A stretch of 64,000 nucleotides of DNA from assembly GCA_963932465.1 (NCBI GenBank), contig OZ010787.1, positions 34,228,087 to 34,292,086 of the forward strand, written 5' to 3'. This stretch comes from Maratus speciosus. Taxonomy: Eukaryota > Arthropoda > Arachnida > Araneae > Salticidae. Shown here one piece after another: positions 24,414 through 35,320 of this stretch (position 1 is the first letter of the stretch; the number at the start of each line of letters is the position of its first letter). The translations under genes and the position numbers were made by a program. Under the pieces are notes generated by a model. It did no database searches. It saw only the letters and a program-made list of their open reading frames with translations, and had not been told where the DNA came from.

Positions 24414-25109
24414 TAAAAGCAAATTGTAGCTTGTAAAACAGTTGTCAATGAAAACTTTGTGGTTTTTTGCATATAGAGGTTCGATGAGAGAGTTTACAAC
24501 ACACTCACCTAAATTCTTCTCAACTTGATTGCCTATTATAAATATCAAATTGACAAGCAAATCCTGTTTTATTGCACCTCATCCAAAGTTTAAAACCTTG
24601 TTTTATTTGTTTTTCGGGTTGTTTTAAAGGGCTTCTTCCTTTGAATTTCATAATAGATTCACCAATGGCTTGATATTCACTTGGCTTGAATATATTTTAA
24701 AATTGTTGAGCTAAGTATTCAAGGAATGGGCATACTTTATATGGTTTGTCAAAATTGCTTTGACCCCTATTCAGCTGTAAACAGTTGTCATTGAGGTGTA
24801 AATTTCCTAAAATTTGGCTGAATCGATTTACAGTCATTACATTTGCAATGTAACTGTCCCAAAGTAAAGGAGTACTTCTCCAATAATCACAATAGCTGGA
24901 GAGTTTATTCCAATCAGTAGCAAAAGCTTTACAAAAGTTTATCTTATGTTAACATGACATCACATCAGAAGTGGTACATACAAGTTGCTTTCAAAGACTA
25001 TTGTGTCAAGTTCCATTGCGAATATGCACCAAAAACTGTTCAATGGTGAAGGATCTACTAAATTTAAGATTTCTTCAGATGGCTCAGAATTTTCAGAGAA
25101 TTACGGTAA

Positions 25110-26421
25110 AGACATACAGTACTCCCTAAAATCTGCAACCCTAAAATCCACACATCATCACAGATGTAAAAATCTGTGCCGGCTTGGTCTACAGGCGGAG
25201 GTAGATTTCAAAGTTAAGTACTAGTTTCACCAACAAAAACTAAATCAAGATAAGAGATATAAACCAAATTTAGCAATTTTACCTGGCCGCTTTTGACGAG
25301 TTTTATAAATAATTTCATTTTTCTGCAAGAGCTGGTTTGATCAGAATCATGTTAAGGCAGTATTCAAAAAAATATTTTTCCACGCTCCACAACTCGAAAT
25401 TTTCTGACACATTTTTAAAAGTAAAAACATGAAACTTGCTGATGTAATATTTTGAAGAGACTTATAAGCAACTTGTGTTTTTACTTTTCGTTCAATTAAT
25501 TAGAACTTGATTTACAAACAATTATTTTTTCAGTACAACCATTTTTTTCGTTTCCAGCACTATCGCTTAGGGAAATTTGGTTCAAAATGCCCATTTTGAC
25601 AGCATTTTGTGAAATATATTCTGCCTTTATCAAAAAATCGAACAATACAGCACATTATATACTTTCTGAATAAGACAACCTGCCAATTGTACGAGTTTGA
25701 GAGCAAAAATGAATTTAAAAATGAGTCGGAAAATAAGGAGCTTGGATTTGAGTACAACCTTAATACGATAATTTTTTCTTAAACCCCTATTTTTGTTTAA
25801 TTTGTCTTTGCTGTAATTGTTGGTCCTATCAAAAACTTGTCAATATAAAAGTTGTAGATAATATTAAGAAGATGTATAAAAAACTTAAGCAAATTGGATA
25901 TCTTGTGAATTGACAAAGTTATGAATTTTTTCTTCTTCAACCTCTTTTTTTTTTTTTTTTTTTTTTTGCACAGTAAGAGTTTGTCCCATCTAAATCTTGT
26001 CAATATAAAAGTTGTAGATAGTATTACGATTTATAATAAATTTAATTAAATTTGATATCTTGAGAATTGATGAAGTTATGAATTTCTTTTGTCTCCCTAA
26101 AACCCTATTTTTTTTGTCCCTTGAGTCCATTTTAAATTTTATCAAAAAACTGCGATACATAAATTTTTGGCCCTTTTCCTAAAAGTAATAACAACTTTAA
26201 GCTGATTTGATATGTATTATAATTAAGAAGTTATGGGTTTTTTTTCGGTTTTCAGAAAACCCCTCTTTATTTCCACCGCCATGGTCCGATTTTGCCCATT
26301 AACAAACCTGACCAAAATTCTCTGCCCCTTGATTTTATGTTTCAGTTTAAAAGAGATTTGTGCAGAATTATGCAAGTTATTGTGACAATAAAAAAAGTGA
26401 TATATATGTAAAGTTTTTTAC
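25110..26421. repeat. Dispersed repeat family R, copy 3, with tandem tail
   Basis: 25112-25165 resembles the end of the TA-flanked element at 58262 ('acagtactccctaaaatctg', 'ccctaaaatccaca'). From about 25175 the sequence follows copy 2 at 14.81 kb. From 25785 units of about 160 bp repeat (ACTTGTCAATATAAAAGTTG-like words near 25835 and 25995, with a weaker unit near 26150). The right end abuts the hAT-like element at 26422. Confidence 0.6.
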
Positions 26422-26853
26422 CAGGGTTGTTTGATTTAAACAACTTGACTTAAATCGCGATTTAAATCAAATGATTTTTTTTTAAATCTTTGATTTAAAT
26501 CAGTTTTGTTTTTTTTAACATTGATATTTACAGGTTAAATAGGAATCAAATTCATTATTTATGCTATAAGAAAAGCCATCATTCATTTCAGATTAAAAAT
26601 TACCTTTAAATAACATTAAATAAAACTTTTATAAGTCCAAAATACTATTATTTTATGAAAGTAAATGCAATTGTATTAAAAATATTGATAAATGCTCTCT
26701 CATTTTTAAATTTTCTTTTTTAAATGATCAGTTCATTTTTGCAAATTAAATGCTTCAGCTATAGTTAAATCTATTTAAAATAATGTATTTAATATAATAG
26801 TTCTTTCAGAGCAGACTTACTTTCTCAGAAGCAGATTACACACAATTCACAAG

Positions 26854-27091
26854 TGTTCCGTACCTGTAACAAACATTGTAATTCGCCTTTGGCGACAGAA
26901 CACCACCCCCGCTTCTATGCCAACTGGCAATCCTTTTAATGTAACCCTTTCGTTGAGCCCGGATCACGGGTTGAGTATGCATCAGTGTAAGAGGAACAAC
27001 CTCCGTGGCAACAAGCCGCCATTAGCCTTCATTAAAACCTTTATGTTTACAGTCTGCTAATTTTTCTTTTAATTTAGAACACCTCCGTACA
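26854..27091 (+). repeat. BEL element 5' LTR
   Basis: The LTR is 238 bp, TG...CA, equal in length to the 3' copy. It contains CCCGGATCACGGG, a 5-bp-arm palindrome, and ends in AACACCTCCGTACA. The sequence after it, TAGCGACCCGGAGG near 27101, could be a primer-binding site for an Arg-type tRNA (first bases altered), but I do not regard that as settled. Confidence 0.95.
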
Positions 27092-27184
27092 TTTTGATCC
27101 TAGCGACCCGGAGGTAAGACCAGCGCAAACGAATTTAATTTAATTTATGTCAATTTCGTCAACAAGATGAAAGGATGGCAGACT

Positions 27185-27225
27185 CGGACATTACAGCACT
27201 AAATCGGCGGCAGGGCCATAGGCGT
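27185..27225 (+). pseudogene. BEL gag, first 14 codons before an insertion
   Basis: The ATG at 27185 opens a frame that continues, after the insertion 27226-34274 and its 6-bp duplication, with the gag frame at 34281. The junction is in frame once a single duplication copy is counted. The start is chosen because it lies about 94 bp after the LTR and is the first ATG in that frame. It is non-functional because of the insertion and of a stop soon after it. Confidence 0.7.
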
Positions 27226-27699
27226 AGCGTGACCAGAAATTTTGGGGGGGCACCAAAGCCGTGAGAAGTGCGCCCTTAACGAATTTTCAATTTTGCGCCC
27301 CCCCCCCCCCAATAAAAAAAATATTTCTCTTTGTAATGGGTGTAATATAATTGATAAAGTGCAGAAACATAAATAAATTCTAGATAATATTTATAATATG
27401 AATAAATATTTCGCGTTTTTTTTTTGGAACTTTAAAATGTTTAATTTTAATTTAGAAATTCAGACCAACTAAATAACATAAGAGAAAATTGCAATTATTT
27501 GTTAGAGAGTTCATGATGTTTTGCGACAGGAAAAAAAAGGATCAAGAAAGAAAAAAGAAATTCCCCTGAAAATGATCGGCGGACAAAAACTGAATAAATA
27601 AACAAATAAAACCGTGGTTCGCAGCATAAATTTTGCGCCTGGGGCGACCGCTCCTTTAGCCCCCTCTTTGCACGGCCCTGGGGGGAACACTAGAGGTCT

Positions 27700-27860
27700 G
27701 CACGGGCCACAGTTTCCAGGCCGGCGTGAAAATTAAAAGTTCCACCCGAGCCCGGCCCGTTTATATTTTCACAGTTTATGGTCAGGCCCGGTTCGTAAAA
27801 AAATCAGTGAAAACAAGCTCGGCCCATAAAAAAATCAATTAATTCAGGCCTGGTCCGGCC
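27700..27860. mobile_element. hAT end fragment (TAGAGGTCTGCACGGGCC type)
   Basis: TAGAGGTCTGCACGGGCC near 27711 is followed by repeated GCCCGGCCCG-like words. This is the style of an Ac-like hAT terminus. No matching right end was found, so only a fragment is called. Confidence 0.35.
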
Positions 27861-27905
27861 CGGCTCAATTTCTCAAAAATTCCAATTTTTCTTAACATGC
27901 AATTG

Positions 27906-30283
27906 CAGGGCTGCCACTTGCTACTAAAATGCTATACCTAGCGACTATTTTCAGCATCCGACGGCTATGGCGACTATTTTAGGGCGAAAACTTTTAAAAA
28001 GTGACTATTTCAAGAAAGCAGTAGGCGACTTTTTTCGGATTCAGCGACTATTTTTACTGAAAATATTCGGTCTTCTTCTTCAAAGCGCCTGCAAAGTCAT
28101 CTTCCCAAACGCACTTTTTCAACGGTTGTTTGAGGAGATTCGCGATTTTTCCTCGACGAATTCCAAAATTCGGGATTCCCCCCCCCCCCCCCCCCTAAAC
28201 CATTGACGAAAATAACTATTTATTTCCAAGATCTTTTTATACTACCGTTGAAGGAGATTTTGCGATATTTTCCGCGATCCTTTGCCAAATTTTGCAGATT
28301 TTTCTACTACAGATTGACGAAATTGATTTTTTTTCCGCCACCACTTGTCGAAATTCGCGATATATATATTTTCTGTGATCGATTGATGGCATTCCGCTGT
28401 TTGTTTCAGATATCATTTGACGAAATTCGCGATTTTTTCCCACGATAGTTTATCGAAATTCGTGATTTTCTTTTCAAAACCAACTTACGAAATCCTTGAT
28501 TTTTTGTGCAATCATTTGTTTAAATTCTCGATTATTTACGCGAATATTTGATCAAATTCGTGTCTTTTCAGGGATGATTCTGTTCTGAATTTTCCGAAAA
28601 TTTAAGGCATCCGGTTCCGAAAATTTTAAAAATTCGGGAAAATAAAATATCGCGAATTTCGGCAAATGATCGCCGAAAAAAATCAATTTCGACAAACGTT
28701 CACAGAAAAAAATCGCCAATTTCTTTAAAAGATCGCAAAAAAGCGAATTTTTTCAAGGGATCGCAAAAAACGCGAATTTTTTCGAGGGATCGCAAAAAAC
28801 GCAAACTTCGTCTAGGAATCGCGAGAAAAATACAAATTTCACAAAGGGATCGCAAATTTTATCAAAGGATCGCGGAAAATACGAATTTCGTCAAAGGATT
28901 GCGGAAAAAAACACATAATTGGCGCCGGTAGGCGATTTCCACTCCTTTCCTCCCTCTGCTGTAACTTTTTAGAAAATTTGCTGTGAATTCCAGATTTTTC
29001 TTTAAAACCCAGAATTACACCTGCCGTCTTTTTGTTCGCGACCATTTGACGAAATTTGCAATTTTTTTCTCTTCATCGTTTGACGAAATTCGTAATATTT
29101 TGTATGTTCTTTTGACGAAATTTGTGATGATGTGTCCGTGACCGAAGGACGAAAATCGCCATTTGTTTCCACAACCTTTGATAAAATTCAAGATATTTTT
29201 CCACGGGCGTTTAAGGAGATTCGCGATTTTTCCCCCGACGAGTTACCAAAATTCGCATTTTTTTCCGCCAATTGTTTCGTGGAATTCACGATTTTCTTTA
29301 CACGATCCCTTGCCAAATTTCGTGAATTTTTCTACGACCGGTTGACGAAAATGATATTCGGTATTTGTTTCAGGGATTTTTGACGAAATTCGCGATTCTT
29401 TTAAACGATCTTTTCTTTTGTCGACTGACTGAGGAAATTCTTGATTTTTTGCGCGACTATTTGACCAAATTCGCGGGGGTAATTTTTTTTCTGTTCGCGA
29501 CAGTTTGACAAAATTTTCGATTTTCTTTCCGTAGTCTTTAGGCGAAATTTACAAGTTTTTTTTTTCGCGACTGATGGAAAACTTCTTTTTTTCTAAGGCC
29601 AATTGTTGATATCGGCGATTTTTTTTTTTTTTTCGTTACCGAATGGCGAAATTCGCGACTGTTTGATGAATTGATTTTGTGGATTTCTCGTAGAAAAAAC
29701 AAATCGTGGCTTTCACGAAATTAAAAAAAAAATCGCATACGAATCATATGTCTGTTCAAGAAATAAATTTGGTCGATTCCATCCAAACAAATATTTTTAT
29801 TATGCGGGATTTTCCTTTTTTGTGCGGGATTTGCGATATCCCGCACGTTATTTCTAACCCTGCCCCTCAAATAAAACTTTTCTTCCTTCTCTCCAAGAAA
29901 CTCTTGAAATGAAAGGCCTGATGGAAAGTAGTTACCTGGATGATCTGCAAGAAGTTTTTACTGCTATGTTTTCAGGTGCTGTACATAATTTTTATTGTGG
30001 AAGAACCAAGTTACTTCGTAACTGAAACATTAGGGCCTTATTTTCTGGATAACTTGCATTCTCATTGAAGAAATCACTCTATTCTTTATTCACTAATTTC
30101 AGCAGAAGCATAAAATGTGGACATATAAAGTCCTTTCATTGTTATGGTTATAATTTTTCTTCCTTTTTTTAAAGTGGGTATGCGAGTATTTTGGCTACTA
30201 TTATCGAAGAAATACTAATATTTTTTTTCGTTGGAGGCTACTAAAGCTACTATTTTCAGTGTCATTTGGCAGTGGCAGCCCTA
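27906..30283. mobile_element. hAT-like element, 2.4 kb
   Basis: The left end CAGGGCTGCCACTTGC and the right end, reverse complement TAGGGCTGCCACTGCC, are inverted copies. The inner sequence repeats 'ctactattttcag' type words on both sides (27935-27990, 30195-30260). I found no convincing 8-bp duplication. The middle is filled by the minisatellite 28200-29700. It is nested in the 27226-34274 element. Confidence 0.55.
28130..29700. repeat. Minisatellite in opposed orientations around a hAT-like terminus
   Basis: Left of about 28565 the units read TTTGACGAAATTCG; right of about 28620 they read in reverse complement, 'cgaatttcgtcaaaggatcgc', up to about 28900. From 29035 to 29690 the first orientation returns. 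The switch point carries AGGGATGATTCTGTTCTGAA, the same terminus found inverted at 16.3 kb. A C run (28168-28194) borders the array. The basic, Phe-rich peptides from all frames follow from the repeat. Confidence 0.7.
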
Positions 30284-31369
30284 CATTTGAGATGCTTTTA
30301 TGAAGTAGAATAAAGGTTTTTTTTTTCTAAAAAACTCCGATTTTTTTAAATAAAATAACATCAAAGTTGGACTTTTGATTTCCAAATTCAAAGGCTGACA
30401 ATTACAAGACGGATCCATTTCGTAATCCGCTTTAAATCAAGCTGCTTCGAATTAGGAAAAAACGTTAAGAAAAGGGAGAACGCTACTCGATTCTTAAGCA
30501 CCTGAATGCTGTTCTGTAATTTTCAGGCAAACAGGAATAGAAATGAGTTTATGAATGTGTCAAAAATAATCACATTCTTGAGTGGAGATTTTTGTTTTTT
30601 CTGAAAACGTTATTAATTTAATAAAACAAACAATTCTGTATGTTCTTACCTTATATTCCATTTTCGTCCTTTTGAAGCCAAACTTGAATGAATTTAGAAT
30701 CATGGTGTGCTTCATGACATCGCTTGTTATTGAGTTTTCATAAAAATTTCCTGTTTTTTATCGCGTTTGTTTTTGCATGGCTCATTCAATCCTGATCTGT
30801 TTAAAAAATAGTAATAAAAACATTTAACTACGAGTACATTCCCACAAATGACCAGATCATACCAAGCCAAGTGTGTGTAGGAGTGTGGAGAGGGGTTAGG
30901 TAGAGACGCTCCTATTATCTCACTTTGCACAAGAGGGAAACACAAGTTCAGAGGTCAAAGAAGTTCTTTGTGTGACCACCTTGTGTTACTCACTGAAATT
31001 AAACTACTTGGGTGACTGGACACCAGCTTTGCAGTTGGGGAAATTTTTCCTTCTATCGATTAAATTACAACTACTGACCAAATATCAATGATTGACCAGC
31101 TGAAATGCTACATACTAAAAAGTTTTAAATTTGATTGCATCTTAAAAAAAAAAAAAAAAAAAAAAAAGCAATTGAAAATCACTGCTATTTATCGTTTTTG
31201 TAAAAGTCTCAATAAATTACAATCCTAAAATATATGAATATAAATTTCGCATTAATTTATCTGAAAATCCCATGTATAATACACAATCACATATACTTTT
31301 AAAACAGTGACAAATGAAGGTTTTTAATAATTTGCACAATAAGTACAACCTTAATATCAATCGTACGTT
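30284..31369. other. Non-coding segment of the 7 kb element
   Basis: No recognised gene or end sequence is present. It contains poly-T (30317-30328) and a 24-base poly-A run (31144-31167). Confidence 0.4.
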
Positions 31370-32084
31370 CAGGGCTGAAACTAGCCTTTTTCTGCGCCAG
31401 GGGAAAACATGGATTTTGGCGACCACCCCCTCCCTTCATCTCCTCACGCACAATAAATATTATTGACCTCCGGTACCCTGTGCAAAATAAATAAATAAAT
31501 AAATAAAATTCATAAAAAATAATTAAATAATTAAAATTAGAGCAAGAAATATGTAAACGATGCTCCCATAGGATTAACATTAGCTTGAGCATTAAGAGCC
31601 TACACAAGTCACGCGAAGAAACTGGAACGCTAACGCTAAACCTATGGGAGCGATCGTTTTAAGTTTTCTCGCTTGCATATTAATAGTTTTAAATGATTTT
31701 TTTCTTTGCTTAGAAAAGCTGAGGTTAAATTCTAACCGGGTTAGTGTTTACTTTTTACATTTTGGTTGCAGATTATTTTTACAAAGTTATCTTCACTTCC
31801 AGTACCGGTTTCAAAACCTAAAAGTATGACAACGCTAAAGATCAATCTAAACTATCCTAAGAAAAAAAATAATTTTAAGATATTAAAATCCAAACGAGAA
31901 ATTTCAAAAGAACGCTCCCTTAGTTTAACATTAGCTTGCGAGTTTCTTTGCATTTCATATATATATATATATATGCACATTTTTGTATGAATCGACAAAC
32001 GATTCATTTGGCGCCCCCTTCACCTTTGTTCTGGCGCCTGGGGCATATGCCCCCTCTGCCCCCCCCCCCTTATTTCGACCCGGG
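31370..32084. mobile_element. hAT-like element of the CAGGGCCGAAACTAG family, copy 1
   Basis: The left end is CAGGGCTGAAACTAGCC. The right end is eroded (TTATTTCGACCCGG). Inside are the left-arm word 'gccaggggaaaacatggatt', the dinucleotide run (AT) at 31958-31974, and the right-arm module 'tcatttggcgccccc' followed by 'gttctggcgcctgggg' and a C run. The same module recurs at 33.64, 33.87 and 34.18 kb. No target duplication was identified. Confidence 0.5.
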
Positions 32085-32700
32085 CTATATTCTTTAAAAA
32101 ACATTAAAAAGCGGTGTTACTGTTCTATCTTGCATATATTTCAACCCTTAGTTTTTATACGTTGACAGTTGCTCGACCTCGCGCCCTTTGAGACCGGATC
32201 TGCATGCAAAAAAAAGTAATTTTAGTAAAAGGCATGGGCGACATTTTTCAGTTGTCACCTACCTAGAAATGGCAAAAGGACGAGAAATGTAATTTGGGAA
32301 GGTAAAAGCAGGGGCGGCTGATGGCGCCCTGGGTGAGTTTTTTTTTTAATTACGGGCAGCCGCCCAAGCTCACCTCCTCTCTCTAAGACTGAATTTGGTT
32401 GGTTGCAAAAAACAATTGCCCCAAAAGTAATGCAAAAAGTAATGCACAAAAAGTAATGCAAAAAATAATTGCACCAAAAGAAACAGAGCTGCATTTTACA
32501 ATTTCCGCCTAGGGTGGCAAAACGCCTAGAAATGGCAAAAAGAAGAGAAAAAATCATTTTGGGGGACAAAGGCAGGGGCGACTTTATTAGCCATGATGGC
32601 GCCCTGTGAGAGATTTTTTTACTGTACCACTGCAAATGCTATACTCTTTTTTTTTCTTTTAAAAGGCTTTACTAAAACATTTTACTTTGTGCACTTCTTC
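32085..32700. other. Non-coding segment with a duplicated 'gcaggggcg' module
   Basis: Two similar blocks, 32265-32345 and 32525-32615, contain 'gaaatggcaaaa', 'gcaggggcg' and 'gatggcgccctg'. They look like arms of one more small GC-ended element. The (AAAAGTAATGCA) repeats at 32427-32465 are short tandem repeats. Confidence 0.4.
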
Positions 32701-33721
32701 CAGGGCCGAAACTAGCTATATTTTCACCCGGGGAAAACGTCGATTTTGGCGCCCCCCCCCCCCCCTTCCTCTGCAAAGTAAATTTACAAAGAGAAATTTA
32801 CGAAAGTTTCCAGTAGCGGACTTATTTTAAAATTTAAAATGTGTAACAATAAAATACATAATATTGAAATATATAACCAGCTTTATCAAATATTTATTCA
32901 TTAAAACCTGGGGAAAAAATTGAAAGGAAGCGGAAATAATTCCGCTTTATACAGGTTTTCGTCTTAGGAGGTATAACTGTTGGTATTCTTTCTGTTGGAA
33001 CCATGTAGTTTTTTTCATTTAAGACACGATTCCATTATAGACGGATTTCATTTTTCGAGATTTTACTGTTGTTGTAGCATTACAAATTATTACAATTGGG
33101 GCCCTTTAATGTCATAGTAATATGAGTCACATTGTTTTAGGAACTAAAAACCAGGATTTATTGTAGGTATAAAAATGAATTCCAGTTTTGTAAAATATCT
33201 TCCTGTACTATCTACATCAGTTTTTCGGAATTATCACTTATACCACTCTTCTTATTTATAGGCTGATATGTCTAGATACTTTCCTGAACTTTATGCTAAT
33301 TTTCAAATTTATGTCTGACTCAAAACAACAACAACAACAAAATTATTAAGTTTTTACTTCTTATTTTGTGAATTTTCGACCGCTTGTTTTTTATTGTCCC
33401 AGTCGGTCACCTTACCTCGCCTCCTCTAAGGACAGATATGGTGATATGCATGTAAAAAAGCAATTATAAGAAAAAGAATGGGGTTATTCATTTGCTGTCT
33501 TGTACGCGAATCTTTTTATCTATTTGACATTTTTAATGCACTGTACTAAGCTTTTCTTTTTGACTTTTCGGGTAGAAAATATTTTTTACACAAATTTCGC
33601 ACGCATATATATATATATATATAGTATAAAAAGGCAAACCAAATTTTCATCTGACGTTCCCTGCGCGAGGCGCCCAGAACACATGCCCCCTCAGCCCCCC
33701 CCCCCATAGTTTCAAACCCTG
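32701..33721. mobile_element. hAT-like element of the CAGGGCCGAAACTAG family, copy 2
   Basis: The ends CAGGGCCGAAACTAGC and ATAGTTTCAAACCCTG are inverted. The flanks ACTTCTTC (32693-32700) and ACTCCTTC (33722-33729) are an 8-bp duplication with one mismatch, as for hAT. A C run (32752-32765), an (AT)n run (33605-33623) and the 'gcgcccagaacacatgcccc' module are present. It is non-coding. Confidence 0.7.
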
Positions 33722-33729
33722 ACTCCTTC

Positions 33730-34260
33730 TCCCGTTTGATTTTATTGCACCGGACAATCATTTGACGTCGCGCCCATAGCAAGACGGGAAGAAAGAAAGC
33801 TCCAAAAAGAATAGAATAGTCTTCATGGAATCTTTTCAACAGAAAAGTCGCATTCAAACAAAATCTTCATTTGGCGCCCTTTTCGCCTTTTGTTCTGATG
33901 TCCGAGGCACATGACTCTGCACCCTCCTCCCCCAGGAAATCGGTTATCGGCGAGGGACAGTTTTACACAAAAGAGAGGAGTAGGTACTGACCTATTGGCC
34001 TTGGAAAATGTTAGTGGTTCTCCTATTTGCAGTCTTCTATTATAGATGAATCTTTTTATATATTTGTAAATTTTAATGCATTTGGTTCAGTTTTCCTTTT
34101 GGATTTTCCGGCTGCGAGACATTTTTATGCAAATTCGATATATATACATATACATTTTTGTATGTAAAGACAAAAAAAAATCTTCATTTGGCGCCCCCTA
34201 CGCTTTCTGTTCTGGCGCCCGGGGTACAGAAGGTTGGGGGGGCACGTGCCCCCCCCCCGA
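33730..34260. repeat. Right-arm modules of the same hAT-like family
   Basis: Two further copies of the 'tcttcatttggcgccc' module followed by 'ttgttctg' and a C- or G-rich end lie at 33868-33945 and 34180-34250. Each follows a 'tatatacatt'-like or T-rich lead. Left ends are missing or shared, which suggests local duplications or nested insertions of related elements. Confidence 0.45.
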
Positions 34261-34280
34261 CGCTACGCCTATGGGCAGGG

Positions 34281-35320
34281 CAACATCAAGCCCTAGCTTA
34301 CGAAGATCGTAAACGCCACCGAGGGAAAAAGCTTCACAATTGCGGAAACCAAGGCTCAACTAGAGCTCCTTCACAAAATCGAAGTGATCAAACAAGAATA
34401 CCATAAAATCATGGACGAAGAAAAGATTGAGGAAGCAGAAGAACAACTCTCGCAATTGGATGAGGAGATACAGAAATTTGAGGTAAGCCTTAAATCATCT
34501 TTTCACAAACAAAATGAAGAAAAAAATAGTAAAATAGACAGCACGTCTGAATCAAAATCCCATGTTAATGATCAAGTTATTGCCAGAGGGGTCAGCATAA
34601 AGCTCCCTAAAATTCCACTTCCGATTTTTAGTGGCAAATTTGAAGAATGGTCTACATTTAAGACCACCTTCAATGAATTGATCAATAACAATCCACTTTT
34701 AAAAGACAATGAAAAACTGTTTTATCTCCGAGGAGCTTTAACGGGTGAACCGAAAAGCTTACAAACTTCAGATGACACCTTTAGCTCACTCTTCAGAGAG
34801 CTATGAAAACAAAAGAATTATTGTGGATTGCCACGTAAAAAATATACTAAATCTTTATGTAATCAAACAAGAGTCAGCTAAAGAACTGAGAAACCTTTTA
34901 GATCAGGTAAAAAAGAATTTGAGAGCGTTAAAGGTCTTGGAATTCGATAGAGACACCTTTTAAAACGCTATTTTGTTGAACATAATATTAGAAAAAATAG
35001 ATCGAGAAACCTGTAAGCAATTTGAATTAACACTAAAGGATAAGAAAGTGCCTAATTTCGATGAATTTTTAGAACGTAGATGCCAAATTTTAAGTAGTAT
35101 TACTTCTGCGAATGCTTCAAAAACCACTAATAAATCTTTATTTATCCGTACCACCAAACCACAAAATAAAATGTGCATTTTATGTAAAACAGAAAGTCAC
35201 CCAATATATCATTGCGAGAAGTATAAAAGTATGAAACTAAGCGATCGTCTAAACATTGTAAAGAAAAATAAGCTTTGTTTTAATTGCCTTAGTTTTTTTC
35301 ATATAATTCAATAATGTACT
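34281..35320 (+). pseudogene. BEL gag (broken)
   Basis: This is the structural polyprotein of the BEL element. A coiled-coil-like N-terminal part (EEQLSQLDEEIQKFEV) is followed by the BEL gag core motif 'LPKIPLPIFSGKFEEWSTF' and 'FYLRGALTGEPK', both in the frame at 34384-34806. The frame then shifts near 34800, stops at 34961, resumes at 34973, and carries a zinc-knuckle region (CILCKTESHPIYHCEKY, then CFNCLSFFH) before a stop at 35312. A stop also lies just inside 34281-34300. At least four disruptions make it non-functional. Confidence 0.85.

Larger units (their letters stand above)
22850..25085 (-). pseudogene. piggyBac-type (PGBD) transposase pseudogene, split by an insertion
   Basis: The minus-strand reading gives a piggyBac transposase in two pieces. 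The N-terminal and central part is 24425-25085: 'ELDTIVFESNLYV', then WDSYIANVMTVNRFSQIL, then MKFKGRSPLK and QGFKLWMRCNKTGFACQFD, and further on FIDNCFTSYNLL. The C-terminal part is 22850-23428: AYACGTINLNRKNFPKG and MGFVDMFKQLKSFYEIEK. In the family, the FKGRS motif is preceded by catalytic Asp (D-E); here GES stands there, so the first Asp is lost. The second (FIDN) is kept. Stops and frameshifts abound. A TA-flanked element (23430-24413) interrupts it. Confidence 0.75.
27226..34274. mobile_element. 7.05 kb terminal-inverted-repeat element in BEL gag
   Basis: The ends CCATAGGCGTAGCG and CGCTACGCCTATGG are perfect inverted copies. The flanks show GCAGGG at 27220-27225 and 34275-34280, a 6-bp (perhaps 7-bp) duplication of BEL coding sequence. 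The G- and C-rich blocks next to both ends ('ggggggggcacc', 'ggggggcacgtgccccc') are inverted too. The interior is a patchwork of smaller hAT-like elements and minisatellite. No transposase is visible. A 6-7 bp duplication does not fit hAT (8 bp), so the superfamily is unassigned. Confidence 0.75.

Noticed and set aside
34158..34406. A Pro/Arg-rich 82-codon frame before BEL gag
   Set aside because: It crosses the end of the 7 kb element into gag in the wrong frame.
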